A stretch of DNA of 64,000 nucleotides, from contig CM043944.1 in the NCBI GenBank assembly GCA_014529385.2, forward strand, positions 76,085,884 through 76,149,883, in the 5' to 3' direction. Below, in pieces: positions 21,867-32,300 of the stretch. Position 1 is the first letter of the stretch, and each line of letters starts with the position of its first letter. Source of the stretch: Adiantum capillus-veneris (taxonomy: Eukaryota > Streptophyta > Polypodiopsida > Polypodiales > Pteridaceae). A program made the translations under genes and the position numbers. Below the pieces are notes generated by a model. That model was not told the origin of the DNA, did no database searches, and saw only the letters and a list, made by a program, of their open reading frames with translations.

Positions 21867-22381
21867 ATCTGCGATCAGGAAGATTGTACCAGAACCACAA
21901 CATCTTTGATCAATGGAGTAATCACTCAACGGAAGAAAGTGTGAATCAGAGACCACTGTCACCTTTGGAACCCATTTTAGAGGAGAGTTTCTCTGACACT
22001 TCGTCTAAGAGATCATACGGCCTCATGACTGAAGATTCTAACAAGTCAAACCCTAAGGGAACAGCTTTGATGGGTGCAGGTCCTTCTCAACCTACATCTG
22101 ATGTGAAATTGTTGTATTTGAAGTTTCAATTTGAAAATGTGCTTAAAGCCAAAATCTATAAGGATGGAATGGACTGCTACTGTGTTAAGTTGGAAAATAA
22201 GCTGAGCGAGTTCAGAGACCTTGTCGATGTTGATTATGATGGGGATAGATATTTCGACCGAGAGGGAATGATGTACCTAGTGGTTCATAACCCTTTTATT
22301 ATTGATAAATGGGGAATGATCGGCACCAAGGACAAAGTAGATAATGAGCTGGCCGATGCACCACCCAAAATGGAGAAATAA
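21863..22381 (+). CDS. Family A N-terminal Gag-like ORF
   Basis: The 172-residue frame starts 'MNLRSGRLY', a common opening for Ty3/gypsy polyproteins of the Athila/Tat type, and is Ser/Glu-rich. Its second half ('LLYLKFQFENVLKAKIYKDG', 'DYDGDRYFDREGMMYLVVHN') is not recognised further. It precedes the capsid region, which begins about 540 bp downstream after a stop and frame changes. It is probably the Gag N-terminus of a decayed element rather than a separate gene. Confidence 0.6.
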   Translation: MNLRSGRLYQNHNIFDQWSNHSTEESVNQRPLSPLEPILEESFSDTSSKRSYGLMTEDSNKSNPKGTALMGAGPSQPTSDVKLLYLKFQFENVLKAKIYKDGMDCYCVKLENKLSEFRDLVDVDYDGDRYFDREGMMYLVVHNPFIIDKWGMIGTKDKVDNELADAPPKMEK

Positions 22382-22499
22382 AATGCGGTACTCAGACGCA
22401 CCAATGAGATAGAGAGCCCTAACACAAACAACACTATGGGGCTTTAAAAGTTCAATAATGGAGAACAAACACTCTATTATAGATGTGACGAGCCCCACA

Positions 22500-23515
22500 T
22501 CAAAGAATTAACAGACCGAAAAAACTTGTATGTTTTACACATACACGGAGGGCAGAAGTATTTAGGTGGTCATAATGGACAAGTATGGCCGAAAGTACTC
22601 TCCAATGGATCGGAAGGAGGTAGAGAGATATACATATTTTGGAGGACCACTCCACCAATACTATGTAAATATGGAAGAGGTAAAAACCACGACTACTCAC
22701 ATCAAACCTAAGACTGTACTTGAGAGCCCCTTGAGAACTAGAGTGGAGGATTCTTACGGACATGAACAAGTTCCAAAAACAGAACCTTTAGGATCGACGA
22801 CAACTAGGGCTTCCATGAACACACATAGGGGCAATATTGTCCATGAATTCACTTACACCACTGAAATCCCTCCGACTATCACACGAGATTGACTTGATGA
22901 ATGTATAGCGGATAGGATACCATTGTTAGTAGGGCCCAGAGGAGATTATGAACCAAGAGAAGCCATCCCAGGGGGACCAGGAGTTGTTAGAATGGTTGTA
23001 GAGGCCAAGCGTATGCGACCATCTCAGGTGGAAAAATGCTTACCCAAAAAGTATAATGGATCTGGAGATCCGTATGCCCATGTTTCAATCTTCAAACAAG
23101 TATTGAGAGCGGAACAGGTAACTGATTTCCACACTCAATATGAAGGATTTGGGTTGACATTGGAAGGTACTACCCTGACTTGGTTCCAACCATTATACAA
23201 CTTGGAATTCCCAAGTATTGAGCAACTTCTCCGAGAATTCACTAAGGAATTCTCAAAAAGAGGGATCAAGCATAACACTGTCTCCCAGATCTCTGCATTT
23301 AGGCAAAAGGAAAAAGAGAAAGTGAAGGAATCATCGCTTTGTTTCAAGCAGTACATAGAAAGGTGCCCTGCTCGAGAACTACCTCAGGATGAAAGACTAT
23401 CAGTCCTCTTCATAGAGGGATTGCGAAATGACATGATAAAAAAGGACTTGCACCTGAAATCATGTGTAACCTTTGAGCAAGTCACGTTGTAGATAACTGC
23501 AAAGCATATGGGGAG
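22500..23515 (+). pseudogene. Family A gag capsid region
   Basis: The frames 22566-22892 and 22923-23492 cover linker plus a retrotransposon gag domain: 'KKYNGSGDPYAHVSIFKQVL', 'EGFGLTLEGTTLTWFQPLYN', 'LLREFTKEFSKRGIKHNTVS' and 'DERLSVLFIEGLRNDMIKKD'. This is the Ty3 capsid fold region (Retrotrans_gag), which assembles the particle. The same end segment is seen in minus-strand gag at 1480-1526. A TAG at 23490 and frame changes interrupt it. Confidence 0.9.
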
Positions 23516-24470
23516 GTGACTGAAGACACAGATCAGGGGACTAGTTCAACCTCTTCAACCACGAGTGAGTCCATGAAAAAATTGGGAGGGAAAAACCCAA
23601 CTATGCCGGACGTTGATCGAATGATCGAGGAAGTGATCAAGAGGATAAACCAAAGAAACAGGACGAACCCAAACACACGACAACCGCCCACCCAAAAATG
23701 TGATACTTGTGGAGGTACCATCCAACCCAGTGTGCAACCTCCAACAAAGGCCGGGAGCGAACGCACAACAAATATTGAAATGGTGTGCTACAGAACCAAA
23801 ATGGACAAACCACGAAACTCACGAATGTATCTATAATCGGAACTATGTTAGAGAGAGACAATACGGACCACATGGGGGACAACAACTTCCGCCCCCTCCA
23901 AGGTACCACGTGGGGCCAAATAACACAATCTTGGGTTAGGAAAAAGCTCAACCTGTGTTGGGACATCAACCTCCTTTACCCCAAGAAAATAGGGCTATGG
24001 TAAGGATTTCTCAACCCATAGAACCACCTTCTGATCAGAGTATGATCCAGGTAGTCTCATACCGAGAAGATTCAGACAATACTTATGAAAGGAAAATTGA
24101 TAGGAATGCATATGCTCTAGAGGGACATAATCCATGGATAATTCCGGAAGAAATGCCCGAGCCCTCATACATAGCACAACCAACCAAAAATCATTACTTG
24201 GGCGATGAGAATATGCTCATATTCATGGCAAATCAGGGCTACAAACCTAGAGGCTACCCTCCTAGAATAGGACAACTGGTGGGAGCTCCACAAGCTTCTC
24301 CACCACCTGTAGGACCATGCTATGAATGTGGCGGTGATCACTGGGCTAGAGTTTGTCCAAATAAAGGAGAGCAGGTGAAATTTTTGAGATTCTGTAAGAC
24401 GGATGCACGACCGACCATCTTATTCCACACTACCCAACAAACCTCAAAAACAAAGGAAAAGCAACCATGA
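23516..24470 (+). pseudogene. Family A gag C-terminus with zinc knuckle
   Basis: Proline/glutamine-rich frames 23516-23836 and 23955-24470 correspond to the segment seen in reverse at 57650-58169. A zinc knuckle C-YE-C-GGD-H-WARV-C is encoded at about 24319-24357 (nucleocapsid, RNA binding). At least two frame changes separate it from the capsid. Confidence 0.85.
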
Positions 24471-24599
24471 ACAAAATAGGGATTGTGTCAAGCTCAAGTG
24501 GATCAGAAACAGAACCAAACATTCCGATAAACGCAGTCACTAGAGCTGAAGCACATGAGGTAGCAAGGAATGTCCCAGCCAGCCAAACAGAGATAGACA

Positions 24600-25182
24600 G
24601 CTTGTTTGTCCGAACCCTAGAAAATCCTGGAAGGTGAAATGAAACAAGATGAAAGCCAAAAGAGAAAAGGAGAAAACGACATTGGAAACCAAATTTCAGG
24701 AAACAGAGGAACAACTTCAAAGGGAAAGAGACCTTAAGGACAACAACGAGATAAAGAAACGGTCGGAACTGCCATCAAGAGGGTCAATCTTCGTAGACAA
24801 GGTGTTCGAATCTTTGGACGCAATTCTAAAAGCTTACAAGGCAAGGCTAAAGCCTAACCAAACCCAAGAGGATAGGTGGGTAACGTACCATCATCCAGGC
24901 TATGAGAAAGAGAGGCTAAAGATTTGCAAAGAGCTCATTCAAGCCGCTCAAGCGCTTATGGAACCATCAGTTCCTACGACTCCAAAAATCGAGGTACTCA
25001 TACGAGAAGAGATTCAGGAGTTAGAGGAGAGGGGAATTGAAGAGAATAAACTACCCAATCTTATAGACAAAACACCTTTGGATACGAGGGTGGTAGTCAA
25101 TACAACAGATGGAACGCATTCTCAAGTACCACTGCCAATTCCGGAGGTAGAAGAACAATGGCCTCAAGAGCTATGGGAATAG
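24600..25182 (+). pseudogene. Family A gag tail, coiled coil
   Basis: The frame from 24649 (177 residues) starts with a Lys/Glu-rich helical segment ('ETKFQETEEQLQRERDLKDN'), followed by 'FESLDAILKAYKARLKPNQT' and 'EKERLKICKELIQAAQALME'. The reverse-strand copy at 56756-57361 has the same order. It is a conserved module between nucleocapsid and protease in this family; its function is unknown. Confidence 0.7.
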
Positions 25183-25875
25183 ATTAGGAATAGAAAAGAT
25201 GGAAGTGCACACTTGTGTCATTTCCTATCCCACAAATCCACTTGGAGCATGAGCTCTACCCAAATGACATCCGATCATTGTATGGCGATGCAGGCACATC
25301 GATATCGGTACCTTTATTAACTGACAAAACACGATACTTGGGATTAGTCAATGCGACTGACTACCTCAAGGACACGATATCAAAGCGATATATGAAACCC
25401 GACTCAACCAAAACATCATCAAAACAAAAACCAAGAAAAGAGTAAAATATCAAAAAATTGTTTAAGTTGTCCAAGATGGAGCGCAAAGTCAAATATAATG
25501 GTTTGAAACGAGCTTTGAAGGAAGTATGGACAACAGAAATGGAAACTAACGAGGAATCAAATGCTGATAAATTCGATGCACCTTCCAATACTGTAAGAAG
25601 TATACCATTCAGGATAGGAAGATAGTGGTGCAAAAACCCAAACGAGATCCCAAAGAACCAGGAATTTCATATGATGGGCCTGAAAACATGAAAAGCATCA
25701 ACTTAGCAGAACCAGGTAAGGAGCCTAAACCCGCATATATTGCCACGAACCTTACTGAAGAGGAAGAGCAACTTCTAGTCGATACGCTCAGGCAATATAA
25801 AGATGTCTTTGCATGGTCATACAAAGATCTAAAGGGGATAGATCCTGAGATATGTCAGCACATGATTCCTCTGAA
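25183..25875 (+). pseudogene. Family A Pol start, truncated at RT
   Basis: Broken frames lead to 'LTEEEEQLLVDTLRQYKDVF', 'AWSYKDLKGIDPEICQHMIP'. This is the classic segment immediately before the RT fingers in Athila/Tat-type gypsy elements. No protease domain is found between the gag tail and this segment, although it is present in the family A copy at 55905-56678. The plus-strand element ends abruptly near 25875, where minus-strand chromovirus gag begins. Confidence 0.8.
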
Positions 25876-26521
25876 GAGTCCTCTCGTATGGGAGAGAGTC
25901 TTCTTTTGGGGTTCTCTTCAAGAGGCCTCCTAAGCTCTCTCTCTTCTTGGAGAGGAAGGGAAATCCCATAAGCGCGAAGTTGTTGAGTAACTTCGGCTTG
26001 CAAAGCACGGTTGCCCATAGCTTGCTGTAACCTAGTAACGAGATAATTAACAAACATGGGAGCATCATCATTAGAACCTTCATGTGCAAAATCAAAGCTA
26101 TCAATGTTCATTCTACTCTCTTGGTTATTGTCATCCATGTTAATAAAACTTATGTATGTACTTAGCTATTCAAAACCTTAGTTGCCACTCCTCTTAGCCT
26201 TTGAAAATTGGCTCTTAAGTATCTACAACCATGGCTTGAAGTGGTTCATTATAGAGAGTAGTGGAGTAAGTCTAGCATAGCAAAGTTTCTGAGGGCTAGC
26301 TCCTTTTGGACTTCTTATGGCTCAATAATCGTAAAGCCATAGGAAAGTCTAAAAAGATTCCATTATTAAATCCAAAGCTCTCGAGGTGTGCACCATATCC
26401 CACATAGTGGGCTCAACAAAACTAATAAGAGATCCAGTTCCACTTACCCTAATAAACAAAATCAACCATTTATAGACTACTTAAGGACCTCTCTTCTTAA
26501 GCAAGAAAAGAGAAACCAAAT
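25876..26521 (-). pseudogene. Chromovirus B1 gag N-terminus
   Basis: The minus-strand frame starting at 26138 reads 'MDDNNQESRMNIDSFDFAHE', then 'NYLVTRLQQAMGNRALQAEV' and 'LRRPLEENPKRRLSPIREDS'. The same order appears in the intact-order copy at 44090-44542 ('NVDSFDFANEHATNDDHMLG', 'NYLVSRLQQAMGNPSLQSEV'). DNA from 26139 to 26521 is the 5' leader of that element. It is cut at 25876 by the plus-strand insert. Confidence 0.85.
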
Positions 26522-26533
26522 GCTATGATACCA
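26522..26533 (-). promoter_or_regulatory. tRNA-iMet primer-binding site of chromovirus B1
   Basis: The reverse complement reads TGGTATCATAGC, one base different from the iMet site TGGTATCAGAGC found in the sister element at 44939-44950. It lies one base from the LTR end. Confidence 0.85.
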
Positions 26534-26534
26534 A

Positions 26535-28153
26535 TGTAATGGAGTTGGCCTATTAACTTGAGAGTAGCGGAAATTAGAGAGAGTACTTTTGTGAAATTAC
26601 TTTATGAGCATAGCGGGTAAACATAATTGATGGTAGCAGCATAAACATAGCATTTAGTTAACTTGGCATGAACAATACTTTTGCAAGGGAGAGAATTTAG
26701 AGAACATGACAACAGTTGAGGACCGGATTTATGTGGAGCCGGTCCCCCCTCCAATAGGCATTTGTATCCCATCAAGAGAGAATTGTTTTACAATACAATC
26801 TTTGTGTTCCTTGTGACCTAGGTGATGCAATGAAGATGGAAAGCTTCATACATCACAAACATAACATAAAACTTTGAGGAAAGCATTAACTATCCCAAGC
26901 CTCAGTCCCAAGACCTCAAACACCTTCTAAGGTGGAGAGAGCTAGCAGGGAATGAGGGTAGGGAAGAGGAAGAAGAAACATTTCATAAGAGAGAGAATTA
27001 TTTCCTTACTTATCATCACTCTTCTTGCTAGCATACATAATAGCATAGTAATGAAGATGGAGAAGATGGCAAGCTTAAGCATTGAAGTATGTCTCTTGGT
27101 TGGATTTGCACTCCATAGCCAAGACTGTTGGTGTAGGCTCTCAACTTCTACTTTCTTGGAGAAGGAGAGGGAGCTCTTGCACTTTGCACAATGCATAATG
27201 AGAGTGTTTGTGAGTGTGTGTGGGAGAGTATACCCTCTAAGCAGGCCCCCTACTTGCTTTGGTCGACCCCCCTTGTAGCTCATGCTTGAAGCTCATTGGA
27301 CCCCTCCTGGCCTAGCCAATCACAAGCAGGAGGTAAATCAAGTAACAAGGGTATCCTTGGGACAAGTGTCCCCCTTTCCCGTTTGAGAGAGAGGACTTGA
27401 TAAATGTAAAAACAATCAATTAAATCTTCTCATTTATCATTGGACCCCTTGGGTGGCCAACCAATAGGCTTCATGCACACCATGAGGGAAACATGAGGAG
27501 GAACTTGACAAGTGTCCCTTTTGCTTTCTTTGTACCAAGCATGCCTTGTGTGTGTGTGTGTGTGTGTGTGCTCTCTCATCCCCCCACTTGTAGGCATCGC
27601 CCCCTCCTTGTAGGGATTAGATTTGACTTTTGTGCCACCTCAAGCCCCTCAATCTTGGGCCTAGTTCTCACCACAAGCTTGGCCCTTAAGCCCCTCAAGC
27701 TTGGGCTGGGTTCTCACCTCAAGTACAGCCCTAACATCTCAAGCATGACAAGCACCTCAAGCATCTCAATCATCAAGAACCTCAAGAATCTCAATCATCA
27801 GGCACCTCAAGCACCTTAGTCATCAAGCACGACAAGCACCTCAAGCACCTTAAGCTTGGGTCGGGTTCCCACCTCAAGCTTAGCCCTAACTTACCTAAGG
27901 TCAAAGGACTTTTACACTAATTATTGGAGGTCTTCAATGAAGCTAACCCTAAGGTCTTATGCTCCATTGGTTAGCCTTGCTCTTTGATAGATCATCTCTC
28001 ATTTCGGCCCCTTTACCATTAGCCCCGTGTTAAGATAGATCTATAAGCACATGTCTATATCATAACCCTTGGTCCCATTTATTCTCTTATATTAAGTGAT
28101 CAGTTTAATATGAGAAAATCATTTAGGTTGGTTAGATATTAGATTTTATGACA
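26535..28153 (-). repeat. 5' LTR of chromovirus B1 (1619 bp)
   Basis: On the plus strand it starts TGTAATGGAGTTGG after the primer-binding site and ends TTTTATGACA, so the minus strand reads TGTCATAAAA...TTACA. It shares blocks with both LTRs of the element at 37751-46635, such as 'GAGGACCGGATTTATGTGGAGC' type sequence and the CACCTT/CATTGGACC repeats. A (GT)n run lies at about 27548-27570. Unrelated sequence follows at 28154. Confidence 0.88.
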
Positions 28154-28640
28154 GAAGACCTTGCCCACTTGTTCATAGCATGCCCTCCTATTAGAGGGCC
28201 TAGTTGGAAAAGTGTGCAAATGGGTTCAAAGAAAGTGGAAGATAGGTTTTTTCAAGAAGGATTTGTGCCTCACTGGGAAACAGTTTTGAAGCTCTGCACT
28301 GCCTATCTGTACTCAAATTGTCAGATATTGTTTCTTCAGTAATATTTGAAAGTCCATGAATTTTTGTGTATTCCATAGTGACATCTTTATGGCTAGCTTC
28401 TCCAAGATTGTACAAGAAAGTAAGGGATAATATGTGTGGTAAGCAAAAGTTATAACTCAGATGATTGGATTAGGGCAACTTGCACTGTTCATTCGGGCCG
28501 TGTAGTGTAAGGGATTTGGTATGGCTAACTAAGTTCTAATGTAACCTTTTGTCCCTCAAGGCTCGGCATGAGCTTGAGGGTGCTTTGTAATTTACTCTTT
28601 GTGACTTTATAATACAACAACCACTCACAATTGTAATTTT
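28154..28640 (+). pseudogene. Possible LINE 3' end (zf-RVT remnant)
   Basis: Directly after the LTR the plus strand reads 'TEDLAHLFIACPPIRGPSW', which resembles the 'E-HLF-xC-P-x-W' zinc-binding motif that follows RT in plant LINE elements. The frame ends with TAA at 28342. Downstream sequence contains no poly(A) tail that I can define with confidence. The chromovirus LTR seems to have landed in this LINE. The call rests on a short motif, so it is tentative. Confidence 0.4.
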
Positions 28641-28882
28641 TGCAAAACAAAAAGGTTTTCTTTTTCCTTTTTGCATCCATGGCTCTTTTGGAGCATGTGG
28701 ATGTTGTATTTTTTATGTTTCTAATTCATTATAGCTCACTCTGCTGAGTGGGTGTTGCTAAAAACAAAAAATTATATTTTGAGATAAATCTCAAAATAAG
28801 TAGGTGGGATTATATAAACCTAGGTTTTGTTTTCCAATTGTTGTGGGTGTTCTAACCTTCAAATTAAATCTTACGAGTGTGT
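28641..28882. other. No recognisable feature
   Basis: AT-rich DNA between the possible LINE tail and the microsatellite cluster. I see no gene, repeat boundary or RNA structure in it. Confidence 0.5.
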
Positions 28883-30379
<1,497 letters not shown>

Positions 30380-30380
<1 letters not shown>

Positions 30381-31757
30381 CCAATTGCCATGCTTTTCTT
30401 GGCCGCATCAATACACGGGCAACGCACATGTCACATACTAGTTTTCTCAACCAAAAAAAACTTATTGAGTGAAATGAGATTGCTAAAAAGGGTTTAACTT
30501 GGTAAAGCATTATTGTTCTCAAGAAGAGATTCTTCACTTTTGTTTTTGAGGACAAAAACTCTTCCACAATGTGGGGGGCTATAGTGATAGCTTGTGCATT
30601 CTCCCTTGCACATGGCTTGTAGACATAACTATATAAAGCCCGAGATATAAAGAGCCCACTCTCTCTCATGTTGGGCATAATTACTTAAAAATCATAATAA
30701 TGTATCTAGACATAGAGATGAATCATGTAAGCGGTAGCTAGCACAAGGTTTACCTGAATTTTTTTGTCTTCGATTGAAACTTTTTTCTTTTTGAGATAAA
30801 TAAAAATTATTAAATTTTTAGTTTTGCTTGTTATGAAATGAGTTATAGATCTGGTCTTATGTGATAGAAGATCAAGTTATAGTGGGAGATCAAGCATATG
30901 TGCATAGCTTGAAATTTGAGCTCTTAAATTTTCAATTAAATCTAGAACATTCCTCAGTTTTAAGAGAGATGCAGTTGAAAAATAGCTCACTTGGTGAAAC
31001 GAGATGGTGATTTTAGGGGGCTTTCGCATGCCAGAGACAACATCGTTATTCAACACATCATTAAACAAAGATTCGTTCATTAAATACATCTAACCACACC
31101 CAACCCTTGGCAAAGAACTCCCTCAACTTTATGTGACAGGAGGAATGGTCCCCATCCAATGGAGGTCTCATTGCTAAATCTCATGTGTATATCTCAGAAA
31201 TTAACTTTGTGATATAAACTAATCTCGCGATCTTGAGATTAGTTTTGAACCGAAAATAGCATTTTTGGATTTATAACTCCGTGGCCCCAATGACTGACGT
31301 GGGTGTAATGTTAGAGCCTGAGACACGCCAAGGGGTAGCAGGGACATCGGAGAGAGAGACAAAGGTGGTCGCACTCCTTGAGAGAGAAGGCAGGGTTGTG
31401 TGAAATTTGCTAAAAAGCCTCGAATGTGATTGTCGCTTCATCTCCACGATTTAAGCTGCATCAGAGAAATAGCGTAATCCTTCGAATAAAGAAAGGGATA
31501 GGGGACAAATAGCAGGGCTACGAGAAGGTAGGAAGAGGCATATTTTTGGGAGATTCCATGGTGGCCTACCCTTTTCAAGGGGATGGAGCATCCCGAGATT
31601 AAGAGCCACATCCCAATATTAGTTTTTTCCTGCACTAATCTTGAGGTCCCAAAACTAATTTTTATTGGACGATGGTGGAGATTCTCAGGTCCACGAGATT
31701 CAACCACCATCGTCGTTCCCATCCTCCAAGCCCGTGTCAAAGAAAGCAGAAACTTGG
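30380..31757. other. Intergenic DNA upstream of the glycerol kinase
   Basis: No gene, RNA or retroelement domain is recognised. Short frames exist but have no family resemblance. A region around 31220-31250 repeats the words 'CTCGCGATCTTGAGATTAG'. Otherwise nothing structured is seen. Confidence 0.5.
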
Positions 31758-32063
31758 CACTAAGTGACACCTATATTTAATGCGGGCGCGGGGGGGGGGA
31801 TCTCGAGGCGCACTAAAACCGAACACGTGACCTCGCAACTCGAGTTTAGGGTCACGTAGGCTAACCACCTCACCCACCCATGCATTGTGTATCCATAACT
31901 GTTTTTACAACGTTGCATTGCCTAGGCTGTCCATGTTTAGTGCGTGTCCAAGTGTAGTTTTTGATTTGATATTTGCGGCTTGGATCTTCTCGGCTTTCGT
32001 GCGTGAACTTCTCCGCCTTTGATCTCATTGCCTCCCCCTCTTAAATATAGGTGTTACTTAATG
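31758..32063. mobile_element. 306-bp insertion with 23-bp inverted ends, containing a SINE-like head
   Basis: The left end (31758-31780, CACTAAGTGACACCTATATT...) is matched in reverse by 32041-32063 with two mismatches. Inside, on the minus strand at about 31890-31790, the order 'GAGGTGGTTAGCC', an anticodon-like 'CCTAAACTCGAGTT' and 'GTCACGTGTTCGGTTTTAG' resembles A-box and B-box parts of a tRNA-derived SINE. No matching target duplication is visible beside the inverted ends, so MITE versus two inverted SINE tails is unresolved. Confidence 0.45.
32042..32049 (+). promoter_or_regulatory. Possible TATA box of the glycerol kinase gene
   Basis: TAAATATA lies about 250 bp upstream of the start codon, within the right inverted end of the 306-bp insertion. 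No better TATA element is seen between it and the ATG. A start site about 30 bp downstream would give a 5' leader of roughly 225 bases that includes the (GA)n run. This is inference only. Confidence 0.3.
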
Positions 32064-32255
32064 TTGAGGAAAGCCTTTGGCCCACGGGTGAATTTCACCT
32101 ACCTTGCAGAGACCGCAGTCAACGGGCCTTAAGGACTTGGCGATCTGGACGGCTATATGCCAGCCTCGAAGTTCCAGGCCCGGGCCCCGCAGCATCGATA
32201 TATACTGATCCAGCTTCAACTCTTCGAGCCCTTGTCTTCTGAGCTAAGCGAGCTT

Positions 32256-32258
<3 letters not shown>

Positions 32259-32294
<36 letters not shown>
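32259..32294 (+). repeat. (GA)n microsatellite in the glycerol kinase 5' leader
   Basis: About 18 GA units end six bases before the ATG (AGAGCGCATCATGG). GA-rich leaders are common in plant genes. The position directly beside the start codon means length changes would alter leader structure and start-codon context. Confidence 0.92.
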
Positions 32295-32299
<5 letters not shown>

Positions 32300-32300
32300 C

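Larger units (their letters stand above)
18981..25875 (+). mobile_element. Family A gypsy element, 3' truncated, nested in B1
   Basis: Order: LTR, tRNA-Asp primer-binding site, palindrome-bearing leader, ORF1, gag, coiled-coil module, start of RT. RT, RNase H, integrase and 3' LTR are absent. It is an Athila/Tat-like element by its primer-binding site and Pol start sequence; this lineage call is inference from those two traits. Confidence 0.8.
15665..28153 (-). mobile_element. Chromovirus B1, interrupted by family A element
   Basis: Order on the minus strand: LTR (28153-26535), primer-binding site, gag N-terminus (to 25876), plus-strand family A element (18981-25875), RNase H end, integrase, partial LTR (16864-15665). 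Protease and RT are missing, so a simple insertion is not enough: a deletion of both host and insert sequence must have happened at the 25875/25876 side. Confidence 0.82.

Noticed and set aside
31790-31890. Functional tRNA gene
   Set aside because: Only loose A-box and B-box words are seen. No full cloverleaf or paired acceptor stem can be drawn.
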